Source: Candidatus Altimarinota bacterium
GTDB lineage: Bacteria; Patescibacteriota; Gracilibacteria; BD1-5; UBA6164
Reading direction: 5' to 3'
Assembly: GCA_943356435.1 (NCBI GenBank)
Contig: CALREY010000004.1
Coordinates: 62,001 to 126,000, forward strand
DNA: 64,000 nt
Below are positions 11,801 through 21,933 of this stretch, piece after piece. How positions within the stretch are numbered: the first letter of the stretch is position 1; every line of letters starts with the position of its first letter. Position numbers and translations under genes: made by a program. The notes beneath the pieces are model-generated. The model was given only the letters and a program-made list of their open reading frames with translations, was not told where the DNA came from and did not search any database.

Positions 11801-14665
11801 ATTATCTACTCTTACCAATAATTCTGACTTCTTAGCTATATTGAATTGTTTTACTACTTCTGCTATATTTATATTTTTACTTATATCTATTTTTCAGTAT
11901 TCAAATACATATTCTCAAACATCTTTTAGTTTATAACTCAATCTAAGTTTTCAATCTAGTGTTGGTTTCAGATTTTTATCATTTACTAGCATCACTTTTT
12001 CTATTTTTTCTGACACTTTTGTAAGAGGTCTGCTATATCATTTTACATCAGCTACATCTGTAGTTTTGTATTCTTTTTTCTTTATTACTAATACATATTT
12101 ATCATCATATCAACTAGTCCATTTTCATACATTCAATCATCATTTTATATCCAAATTAGCTCATGCCTGGATAAATTTATTTTCAGCACTAAATTCTACT
12201 GTTGATGTATTATCATACAATTTATAATCACTTGGCAACTTTGCAATAATAGAATTCGCTCCTGAAATAGTATCTCATACACTGTCAGTTACTGTTACTT
12301 CAGCTATATACTTGTAATCACTATAATTAGAGCTAAAATCTACATTTGCTTCAAAACTTCATATACCATTAGCATCTAATACTCATGATCATTCACTATA
12401 GAATTCTTTCTCAGGTTCCCAGTAACATCCATAATAACAATCATTGAAATAAGATTCATCATAATAATATTGTTTATAAATCTTGTACGTAAAATTAGCA
12501 TTTGCTAAACTAGATCAATTATAATATTTTGATATTACTTTTGCTTTTATTTTAAATTTTCAACTATACAATGTTTCATTCCAATAATCATGATTTTTTT
12601 CTTCTGTTTTATCTATTGTTACCAATCCATCGTTTAATCACTGCGTACTTAGTACCACTTCATTTTTAAATTTCGGATTTTTAAATACTTCTACATTATA
12701 TCATCACCATCAAATAATATTTCAATCTACATATAATCAAATAGTATAAAATCATAATGCAGATGCTTCAGGAATATCTAAATGGTCAGATATACTACCA
12801 TATTCAGAGATTTTTATGTCTTTGTTTACTATTTCTTTTCACAATCAATCTGTGATTTTTATATTTGCTAGTTTTCCATTTGGGATAGATAAATCTTTTG
12901 AATTTCTAAGTACTCATTTAATATTTACTGTTTCTCCAGGTAAATAAAGCATTCTATCTGTATATATATGAGAATACATCTCTGGCTCAGCCATACTATA
13001 TTTATCCAATTGAATTGCATCTTGGTCTAGGTTTTGGTCTGCTTGCCAATATCAACTCGGAACTGTATATCAAAAATTCCAAGGTGCAATTCCAGAATTC
13101 CAAGTAGAATTAACATAAGATAAATTATTAGCTCAAGTAGATACAACTAAAAATGTCTTGTACAATCATTCCCAATCAAAATCCCAATCTTCACTATATG
13201 TCCTCATAAAAACATCTGATACTTTTTGTTTTAAGTCTACTTTTAATATTCATCATGTATTTGTAGTTCATAACTCTACTTGTTCTCCATACACATTTCT
13301 ATCTAGAACTGATAAATAAGTCACATCAAAATCTCATTTATCATTATTCCATATTTTTTCTTTTTCTTTGAAATCATTTACTAATACAGTTATTTTTTGA
13401 TTTGCTAGAGGTTTTCCATCAAAGTCATTTACAAAGAAAAATGCTTCTCAATTTTTACTGACCTTCATAGTAATATGAGAATCAATTATTCAGAAAAATG
13501 TAGGATAATTGAATTTTCAATTAAATTGTCTATCTGCTGGATCTGAAAATTCTACTAGGTACAACCCTGTTTTAACATTTTCTCCTACAATATCTTTTAG
13601 ATTGAAATCTTTTTTTGTTAATGTTATTCATTTATTAGTATTATTATTCGAAGGTGTTAAAGCTAAGTCTTTTTCACTACACTCGAAATTTTTCAGTTTA
13701 TCTATTTCTTTCAAGAAAAAATCTTTCACATTCATTGTTTCAGCTTTTTTCCTATATACTTCTATTTTTGCATATGTTTCATTTGATATTCTACATGCTT
13801 TTACTTTTGTTGTTGTTTTTGATGAATTGTATTGTAATACTTGAAATTTAGGAAGATTATTATTTTGATATAGTGATACTTTATCAAGTAGTTTGATTCA
13901 GAAATACTTGTTTTCTGGAGTAGTAAATACAAATTTATCATTTTGTGTTTTCTCTCCTAGACTTGTATCATAGTTTTTTAATGAAACTGTATATTTAGTC
14001 AGTGGTACTAGTGGTAATCTAAGAATAGCTTTATTTGGAGTTAAATATATATCATCTATAGTGAATTCTACTTTTGGCTCTATTACTACCAAATTTTTCA
14101 ATCTCTTTTTTGCTTCTATTCTATTATTCATGTATTCTTGACTATTTTCATCTCATTTATCAGTGAAATACTCTAGAGAAAAATCCATCTTTACTTCAGA
14201 TTTGAAATCATTTTCCACATCAAACAATGCTCAAGTAGAAAATTTTACTTTTAAGTATTTAGATGTACATAGTGCTCTTTTTTTATCAAAATCATCTAAT
14301 ATAATATAGTCAGTAGAAAAGAAATCTTTGTTTTCTTTTATCAGATTTCTACAATTATCTTCAGTTAATTCTATGTGAGAAATATTATATAAATCATCAC
14401 ATTTTTTCTTCATGGTTTCAAATTTATTTTCATTGAAAAATTCATTGTCCATAAAAGAGCTTTTATCAAAGCCTAATATAATACTACAATTATCTCTATT
14501 TATTTTTTCATTATTCAAAACTATATTTATTTCTCATACTTGTTTTTCAGCTCTATAGTCGAAAAAAGCCTTAGTTCATAAGAACAATCACATAAAAAGT
14601 GCAATACCAGAAAGTACATAGATAAAAAGCATCATATGTCTTTTTGTCAGATTGAAATTAGCCAT
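8885..14665 (-). CDS. Bacterial alpha-2-macroglobulin with thioester
   Basis: 1926 residues. An N-terminal membrane anchor (MMLFIYVLSGIALFMGLFLG) precedes a long array of MG-like beta domains, then the thioester motif PYGCIEQTTSS (Cys1447, Gln1450), an alpha-alpha toroid with INYGLERIKSMQ, and a terminal receptor-binding-like domain ending PPVVAYFMYNPKIRANTEF. In other bacteria such proteins trap attacking proteases in the periplasm and pair with PBP1C, which is encoded nearby here. The length is normal or slightly long for the family. Many TGA codons are read as Gly. Whether the protein is periplasmic or surface-exposed depends on the envelope, which the sequence does not settle. Confidence 0.92.
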
Positions 14666-14711
14666 AGTAATATTATTAGATAATAATACTTATATTATAT
14701 ATAATATAAAA

Positions 14712-14745
14712 AAAATACCAGAGAAATATATTTTCTGGTATTTTA
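14712..14745. other. Inverted repeat in divergent intergenic region
   Basis: AATACCAGA and TCTGGTATT are separated by a loop of about 12 bases, with A and T runs outside. It lies between the start of the alpha-2-macroglobulin gene and the divergent VanZ-like gene, so it ends neither. It may be an operator or a terminator for antisense transcription. Confidence 0.5.
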
Positions 14746-14813
14746 AACACAATATATTTGATATAAAAATAAAAATATTGTATTATTTATACAATATTAA
14801 TTTATACAAAAAA

Positions 14814-15455
14814 ATGGAACTATACTCTTTTATATTTGAATATGATAAATTCAGACATTTTACAATTAGTCTGATACTTTTTGTGCTTATTTTCTGTATA
14901 AGAAAGTATAAATTAAAAAACAGATGATTATTAAAATTGATTTCATACACAATAAGAGATGTATTCATTATTTGAATATTAAAAGAAATAATAGATTTGA
15001 TGTGATTTTGAGAACCAAGTATTAGAGACCTAATAGCTGATACTATTTGAATAATATTCCCTATTTATGTTTATTATATCATTAGAGAAAGTGAGCAAAT
15101 AGAAAAATCTAGATTTTTTATTTATGAAATAGAAGTATTTAAAGAATTAAAAGAAAAAATAAAAAATACTTACAAAAGAACAAACAGTATTATAAAAATA
15201 AAGCACAAACAGTTATTTTATAAAAAAAGAATATTTAATGCTCTAGAAAATAGAATTGTTAATCATTATTTCGATAAATCAGTAAAAGAATTAATAAAAA
15301 TAATAAAAACAACTATTATTCTAAGCATAGTTTGGATTATAAATATGATATTTCTGTTATTCAAAATTCCTTACTTAGCTTTTATAGATACATATAATCT
15401 AGTATTAAAATCATTAAATTATTGAATTAATAGAATGAATAGAATAAAAGTATAA
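14814..15455 (+). CDS. VanZ-like membrane protein
   Basis: 213 residues starting MELYSFIFEYDKFRHF. The pattern DKxxHF at the start, KEIIDLMGFGEPSIRDL in the middle and ADTIGIIFPIYVYY matches VanZ-like proteins. Two to three membrane helices lie in the first 110 residues, followed by a basic region and another helix. In-frame codons continue upstream to an ATG at 14652, but that stretch overlaps the inverted repeat at 14712, so the start at 14814 is preferred. VanZ homologues are linked to glycopeptide tolerance, but most have no known function. Confidence 0.65.
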
Positions 15456-15467
15456 AAAAAAGACATA

Positions 15468-15511
15468 ACTCTATCCTGAATCCTTTCTCTTACTTAAGAG
15501 AAAGGGGCTAC
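15468..15511. repeat. Palindromic element (pair, left)
   Basis: Core TTTCTCTTACTTAAGAGAAA preceded by ACTCTATCCTGAATCC. It is an inverted copy of the neighbour at 15522. Confidence 0.85.
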
Positions 15512-15521
15512 AATATTATTT

Positions 15522-15567
15522 GAGCCTCCCTCTCTTAAGTAAGAGAGGGAATTCAAGGGTGAGTTAT
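15522..15567. repeat. Palindromic element (pair, right)
   Basis: GCCTCCCTCTCTTAAGTAAG core followed by GAATTCAAGGGTGAGTTA. Its reverse complement nearly equals the copy at 44336. Confidence 0.85.
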
Positions 15568-15595
15568 ATTATTTTATATTAGTTATGTCTTTTGT

Positions 15596-17572
15596 TTACC
15601 CAATATATTCGCTTGCAAATTTATTTGTTAAGTTTACGAATTCTGCAGGATTTTCTAATTCTCATCATTCTAATAATATAGCTTGCATATAAGCATAGTT
15701 TATAATATCTGTTAATTTAGTAGATTTCAAATCAGCATCAAACTCATTTTTCATTGATTCTACTAGTTTATTTTTACTATTCAGTTCTAATATTCTTTTT
15801 TGAGTTGGTACTTCTTGTCACATTGCTCTCATCATTTTTTCTAATTGTGGATCTATTCAATTTTTTGGAGTCTTTAATGCTCAAAGTGAATTTCATAAAT
15901 TATCATTCAATACTACTTCTTCTATTTTTTCTTCTCATATAGTATTTTTTATCAATTCAAATAATCATTTCATATTTTTTTGTTTTTCTTCTTTTTCTTT
16001 CTTTTGTTCTTCTGTTTTTTCTTCTAATTCTATATCATTTGAAGTAATTGATACCAATTTTGCATCTTTATATTCAGTAAATCATTGCACTAAAAATGAA
16101 TCAATAGGATCAGTCAAAACTAATACATCTATATTTTTTTCTCTAAATTGAGCTAAATATGGACTAGCTAATGCTTCTGATTCTGACTTAGCTATTATAT
16201 AATATATACTTTTTTCTTTTTTATTCTCATCATTATCTACACTTTCTGTAGCTTCTTCTCTCCCTTTGGGAGAGACTGAGTGAGGGCTGTTAGGTGCTTT
16301 TTCTAAATATTCATCTAATGTGATCAATTCACCAGTATTTATTCATTTAAATAATGAAACTCCTGCTATTTCTGTTTTTAAATCATATTCATAATGAATT
16401 CATTCTTTTATTACTTTACCATAGTTTGACCAAAATTTCACATAATCATCTCTATTATTTTTAAGAGTATTTCATAATTCACTTATTACTTTTTTAGTTA
16501 TTCATTTCTTTATTTTATCTAGAGTACTATTATCCTGCAACATTTCTCTAGAAATATTAAGTGGCAAATCATTAGTTTCAATTACACCAGAAACAAATCT
16601 AAGCCAAATCGGTAATAATTCTTTTGCATTTTCTAGAATTAGTACATTTTGTACATACAATTTAGGACCATATTCTAGATGTGGATCTGATAAATTTTTA
16701 TACATATTTACTTCTTTAGGAGCAAAAAGTATAGATTTGTAACTCACCATTCATTCTACATTATTATGAATAGTGAAAAGTGGATCATTCCAATCAAATG
16801 TTATAGATTGATAAAACGCTTTATATTCTTCTGGAGTTATATCATTTTTAGTTTTTTTCCATATTGGTTTAGTTTCATTTATTTGTTCAAATGGCATTAC
16901 TTTTTCTTCTTTTTGTTTTTCTTCTGCTGTTCTACTATCATATTCTCTCATCATAATAGGTACTCAAACATAATTTGAGTATTTTTTTATCAATTCTTTC
17001 AATTTCCAATCATGAGCTAATTCTTTATTTGCTTCATCTATATATAACACAACTCTAGTTCATCTAGGAAAATTTTCACCTTGCATTTCCTCTACTGAAT
17101 ACTGAGATTTACCATCACTTGACCATTTATATGCTTTAGTATCTAATGGTGATTTACTAAATACCTCTACTTTATCAGCTACCATGAAACTAGAATAAAA
17201 TCATACTCAAAATTGACCTATCAAATTGTGATCTCAGTCTTCTTTTGCTTTTTGTAATTTTTCTACAAATTCTTTAGTTCCAGATTTAGCTATAATTCAT
17301 AGATGAGATACTAATTCATCTTTTGTCATACCTATACCATTATCACTTATCGTAACAATATTTTTTTCTTCATCTGCTTCAACAATTATCTTGAAATCTA
17401 TATCATCTCACAAAAATGTTGTATCAGTTAAAGCTTTCAATCTAGCTTTATCTATTGCATCTGATGCATTAGATACTAATTCTCTCAAAAATATTTCTTT
17501 ATTAGAATATATACTATGAGTTAACAACTCTAATATTCTACCAGTTTCTGCTTCAAAATTGTGTTTTGACAT
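15596..17572 (-). CDS. htpG: Hsp90 family chaperone HtpG
   Basis: 658 residues, close to the family length. The N-terminal GHKL ATPase domain shows [19 protein letters not shown]-like residues, DNGIGMT and GQFGVGFYSSFMV; the middle domain has [18 protein letters not shown]-like sequence and TDPIDSF. It should be an ATP-dependent cytosolic chaperone. I chose the start [17 protein letters not shown] over an upstream in-frame ATG because the family begins there. An in-frame palindromic element near 16256 adds a charged loop of roughly 25-30 residues just after SLDEYL-like sequence in the middle domain. Confidence 0.95.
16256..16295. repeat. Palindromic element, in frame inside htpG
   Basis: Reads CCCTCACTCAGTCTCTCCC then AAAGGGAGAG on the minus strand, encoding [14 protein letters not shown]. 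It sits in a surface loop position in the HtpG middle domain. Confidence 0.75.
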
Positions 17573-17602
17573 ATATATATTATTATTAAATTTTAAATTT
17601 AA

Positions 17603-17640
17603 AAATAGCACTTAAATAATTTAAGTGCTAATATTTTATT
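17603..17640. terminator. Terminator between the kinase gene and htpG
   Basis: TAGCACTTAAAT pairs with ATTTAAGTGCTA, with A/T runs on each side. It lies just after the minus-strand kinase gene. Confidence 0.7.
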
Positions 17641-17669
17641 TTTTTTTTAGATTTTGTAAAGAGGAAATA

Positions 17670-18536
17670 TTACATTTTTTTCAAGAACTTAGTACTCATA
17701 TAATCTTCATTAGTTAAACAACTAAGTCAAGAATTAGAATTTGCTATTATACTTTCTCTAGCTCATTTAGATAATACTTGAAATGCACAATCCACTTTTG
17801 ATCACATTCATCAAGTACCATTATCACTTTTTCATTTCTCAATATATGCTAAATATCTATCTATAGAATAATTATCACTTATATCTATTTCTCATCATTT
17901 TACTGTTTCTCATCTCTCATCTAATAATCAGTTAGTATTAGTTAGAAATATCACTCTTTTTACTTTGATTCATATTTCTTGGCTATAATTATTTATTACT
18001 TGTGTTATATGTATTGTATTTTTATCATTATCTGTCTTACTACTCAGATTTTTTAGCTCGTCATTACTAGTTGCATCGTTATGATTTATTATTACTAGTA
18101 CATTATTTTTGACTAAATCTGCTATTGTATTTGCTAAATGCTTGTCTTTTTGCTCACTTACCAATCATAATACTTTAGTTGCTAGATTTTTTAATACTGC
18201 TTTATCTCTTACTTTTTCTATAAAAGTATTTACATAATCAGAATTTATATAATCATCCAATAAGACTTGAGAAACTATTTTTCATTTTGCTAATCTATCA
18301 TACATTTGCATCAAATATTGTTGTCATATTGAAGCCAAAGATGAGCTAGAAATATAATCTATGTTTCATCATTTTTCTAAAATTTTTAATTTTCATAATT
18401 TTACTGCTCCTGAAGATATAATTATAAATTTTTCATCATTTACATCTTCATACAATGCCATATCTATTAATAATTTTTCTATATTTTCTTCGTGTATAGA
18501 ATCACTTCATATTTTTACTAAATTTATATTTTTCAT
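17670..18536 (-). CDS. Amino acid kinase family protein, resembles glutamate 5-kinase
   Basis: 288 residues starting MKNINLVKIGSDSIHEENI. The fold signature is clear: an N-terminal KIGSDS loop, IIISSGAVKLG, VLVIINHNDA, RVIFLTNTNGLLD and GTGGMGSKVDCA. The last motif resembles the GTGGM(x)TK substrate loop of glutamate 5-kinase (ProB). The PUA domain of long ProB forms is absent, and no proA is nearby, so a role in proline synthesis is uncertain; it could act on another carboxylate or carbamate. It follows the CDF transporter gene with a 6-bp gap, so the two are likely cotranscribed. Confidence 0.75.
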
Positions 18537-18542
18537 TTTTTA

Positions 18543-19436
18543 CTATTTATCAAATTTTATCGAATCTTGTGGAGAATCATCGTATGGATCCAAATGTATC
18601 ATCACCATCCATTCACATTTCTCATCTATTTTTGGAATACTATATTCTATATGATCCCCTATTCTATGTGCATCTATTAGCAATATTTCTGGAGTAAAAA
18701 CCAAATGTACTTCTACATATTTTATATTTCATATTTGTCTAGTTCTCAGCTCATGAAAAGCATTTACTTGTTTTTGAGAATTAATTATTTCTATTATTTT
18801 TTGCACTTCTGCTTCTTCTAATGCTCAGTCTAAAAGTAATACATATCATTTATGAATAAGTTCCCAAGCGGAATAAATAATATAAATTGATATTCATATT
18901 CAAATTATTGCATCAATAATATAAAACTTCGTAAAATATATAACAGCTAATCAAAATAATATTCAAGCATTTGAATATAAATCAGTTCTATAATGCAATG
19001 CATCTGATTTGATTACTATATTATTTGTTTTTTTAGCAACAGAGCTCAAAAAATATACAAGTCATCCAGTAATAACTACAGAAACAATCATTATTCATAC
19101 AGATTCTCATATATAAGCTACTTCTTCTTTATTTATTATTTTCATAACAGCTTCATAGAATATATATATTCCAGAACCAGTAATAACTAATCATTCAAAA
19201 AGTGCTGCTAATGCTTCTACTTTTCATCTACCATAATTGAATTTCACATCTGCATCTTTTTCAGAATTATGAATAGCAAAATAATTAAAAAGAGAAACAA
19301 ATAAATCAAGTGAAGAATCAATAGCACTAGATAATACCGCTATAGAACCACTCATTATTCATACAACAAATTTGATAACTAATAACAAAAAAGCTGTTCC
19401 AGATGATACTATAGTAGCTGTTCTTTGTAACGACAT
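18543..19436 (-). CDS. Cation diffusion facilitator (CDF) metal transporter
   Basis: 297 residues. Six transmembrane segments are followed by a cytoplasmic ferredoxin-like domain. Helix 2 carries SSAIDSSLDLFVS (metal-site Asp pair) and helix 5 SDALHYRTDLYSN (HxxxD). The C-terminal domain has DAHRIGDHIE and MVMIHLDPYD, which fits the FieF/ZitB type. It should export Zn(II), Fe(II) or a similar ion in exchange for protons. Conserved residues are intact; metal specificity cannot be read from the sequence. Confidence 0.9.
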
Positions 19437-19493
19437 ATTTATTTTTTATATAATTAATTTATTATAATATACTACTTATTTCTGAAATGTAAA

Positions 19494-19531
19494 ACAAAAA
19501 CTAGCTAAATATATTTAGCTAGTTTTTTAAA
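19494..19531 (+). terminator. Hairpin with T run
   Basis: AAAACTAGCTAAATATATTT pairs with its complement in the same palindrome, followed by TTTTTT. It lies upstream of the CDF gene start, so it may end an unseen transcript or be bidirectional. No gene was seen between it and 19662. Confidence 0.6.
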
Positions 19532-19661
19532 AGACGTATATGAAAATTATTCGTTCCTAATCAAATAATTTTTATAATTTAATGGTATTTATTTTATCTA
19601 AAAATTTATAATATCTAGATAATACCTGTATATTATGCATGAATATTAAGAATTGTGTAAG

Positions 19662-19704
19662 AAAAAAAGAAATTTATTATTTTATAATAAATTTCTTTAA
19701 AAAA
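19662..19704 (-). terminator. Terminator of the DUF2202-like gene
   Basis: AAAGAAATTTATTA pairs with TAATAAATTTCTTT, directly after the TAA at 19723 on the minus strand. Confidence 0.7.
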
Positions 19705-19722
19705 ATGTAATTATTATAGTTT

Positions 19723-20778
19723 TTAATCAAATAATCATTGAAATAAACCTTGTTCATCTAAATTATCTGATGCAATTTCTTTTAATACTAATAACATTGT
19801 ATTATATTTTTGTTTTATTACATCTGTATAATCTCATGTATTTATCTTATTTATTAATTCATCTATTCTGTTCATAAATTCTTCTAATTTTGTATCATCC
19901 ATTTTAGAGATTACATCTCAATATTTATTTTCATAATTTGATTTATATCTCATTCTCATATTTGAATTATTATTCATTCATCATTTTCAATATGAATTAT
20001 TCATCATATTACCAGTTCAACTCATTGATCAGCTTCAAGTTCATTTATATCATCATTGATTTACATAATCAGTCAAATCAATTCATTGAGATTTCAGTAA
20101 ATCAACTAATTTATAACTTAATGATCATTTAGTATTCAAATCATCTTGTGTTAAATAAGCAGAATAATCAATACTAGTAGTTAAATTATTATTATTTAAT
20201 CATTTTATAAATCATCTCATATGATTATATGATGCTCATCATATATTTACTAACACATTTTTTATATCTGCATTGTCAGTTGATTTAATAGCTGTTACTA
20301 TATCATTTATATCTACTATTTCTATTTTAATTCATACTTCCAATGCATCTTTTAGAGACAGATTTCATTTTGTTTTCAATTCATCATATAATGATTGTAT
20401 ATGTGTATAAGTAGTAGGTACTGATAATTCATATCTATCTAGTAATGTTTTTACTGCTTCCATATGAGTTTTTTCTGAATCTGCAATATTTTTAAATGTT
20501 AATACATCATATTTTTCATAAAATAATGTATACAATTGATTTGCCATCATTTCTTCTTCATATTGTTTAAATAATAAATCAGTTTCTGTTGCATTTAAAT
20601 CAGATTTCGCAATATTTGAAATATTATATGAATAATTTGATCACATTCATCACATATTTCACTTATTTCAATTCCCTCAATTATTTCATTGACCATACAT
20701 AGCAAATGTTGAATTAAAACTCAAAAGTACCAAAGCACTTGTAGCAATTGTTGCCACCATAAATTTACTTGTTTTCAT
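19723..20778 (-). CDS. Secreted ferritin-like DUF2202 protein
   Basis: 351 residues. A signal peptide (MKTSKFMVATIATSALVLLS) is followed by a Gly/Asn/Met-rich linker and then a helical domain with DLLFKQYEEEMMANQLYTLF, DSEKTHMEAVKTLLDRY and YNHMRGFIKGL, typical of the ferritin-like DUF2202 family. The C-terminal ~60 residues (KYGDVISKMDDTKLEEFMNR) resemble the C-terminus of the secreted protein at 37491-38294. It may bind metal outside the membrane; this is inferred from the Glu/His pattern. No SD; TGA Gly is frequent in the linker. Confidence 0.75.
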
Positions 20779-20857
20779 AATGAGTTAGTTAAATTTTAAA
20801 GTATCTTTTGTTAAAGATATTTATATAATAATTAAATCATTTAAGAAACGTTTAAGA

Positions 20858-20893
20858 ACAAAAAAATTTATCATAAATTGATAAATTTTTTTT
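20858..20893 (-). terminator. Terminator of the small membrane-protein gene
   Basis: AAAAAATTTATCA pairs with TGATAAATTTTTT, just after the TAA at 20912. Confidence 0.65.
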
Positions 20894-20911
20894 GTAAATA
20901 ATTAAATATAA

Positions 20912-21292
20912 TTATGAAAAATAGCCAAAATATGTGAAAATTAATCACAAAATTATTACTAAATATGCTGAAAACTCTATATTATTTTTATTAATTAATC
21001 TAATAGACATCTTGATAGTCTTTTTAGGAAACAATAATACAGATACTCACTTAAATAAAGCTATCCATGATAAAACTGCTACAACTCATTCTTTTGAATA
21101 TGAAATATCATTAAAATACTTCAATAGTACAAATCATAAGATAAATGATACAATTCCAGAAAGTAACATCAATCATTTGGAATCCATATAGTCTCATATT
21201 ATATCTCTATAATAATGTTTATTGAACAACAAGGAAAAACCAAAAACTAAATATAACACACCAACTAATTGAATAATATCATTAGCATTCAT
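20912..21292 (-). CDS. Small integral membrane protein
   Basis: 126 residues starting MNANDIIQLVGVLYLVFGFS. Four predicted transmembrane helices are separated by short basic loops (NKHYYRDII, FPKKTIKMS). The layout resembles DUF2065-like small membrane proteins but I cannot assign it. Five glycines are TGA, consistent with a native gene. A plus-strand reading frame over the same bases lacks membrane or motif structure and was judged a shadow. Confidence 0.65.
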
Positions 21293-21364
21293 AATTAAGT
21301 AGTTATAATAATAATATGTATCTATTATTATAAGGTTTCATAGAATAAATCAAATTTATTATTT

Positions 21365-21829
21365 TTAGCTTATATATTCATGATGTCTGATTTTTCAATT
21401 CTCTTTATCAAAATAAAAATTATACTCCATATTTCTTTCACCGGCTAACAATCTAGGTAACCAATAAGTATCATCTTCCCACATATTCTCATATGGAATC
21501 TTATCCAAGTCGAACCAAAGTGGCTTAATCTCATCTGTCTCAATAATCTCACCTGAATATTCATTTATTTTATAGATATATACATCCATATTCCATTCTG
21601 GATTTGCATCGAAGTAAAAATGTAATACAGCAGCAATTTCTAAATTCACTTTATCAATAATTATCCCTATTTCTTCATTTGCTTCTCTTATCATACACTC
21701 TTCCATAGTTTCTGTTCATTCTTGTTTACCACCTATCCCATTATATACTCACATACCAAATCATCTTTTCTTCTCTCATAAAAATATTTGTCATTCTTTA
21801 ACCATTATTCACAATGTTGCTTGTATCAT
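21365..21829 (-). CDS. MTH1-like Nudix hydrolase
   Basis: 154 residues. The Nudix box is complete: GGKQEGTETMEE followed by REANEEIGI, matching GX5EX7REUXEEXGU. The residues before it (EKKRGFGMGVYNGIGG) closely resemble the substrate pocket of MTH1-type 8-oxo-dGTP diphosphatases, so cleaning oxidised purine nucleotides is the likely role. Two of the box glycines are TGA. It is monocistronic, or leads into the 20912-21292 gene 72 bp downstream. Confidence 0.88.
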
Positions 21830-21933
21830 ATATTTGAAGTAATAATTTAAATTAATTTAATCAAAAAAATATAATAATAGTTATGAATAAAATGTCAATA
21901 ATTAACATAGTTTTATATATTATTCATCATTTT

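Larger units (their letters stand above)
15457..15594. terminator. Bidirectional terminator split by two palindromic elements
   Basis: AAAAGACATAACT at 15457-15470 is complementary to AGTTATGTCTTTT at 15579-15592. It lies between convergent genes (VanZ-like and htpG). About 105 bases carrying two inverted palindromic elements fill what would be the hairpin loop, as if they had inserted there. Confidence 0.7.

Noticed and set aside
13509-13851. Plus-strand hydrophobic frames inside the A2M gene
   Set aside because: They are antisense to a well-supported 1926-residue protein and have no independent features.
20934-21191. Plus-strand frame MKINHKII
   Set aside because: The minus strand encodes a clean four-helix membrane protein with TGA glycines and a terminator; the plus frame has no such structure.
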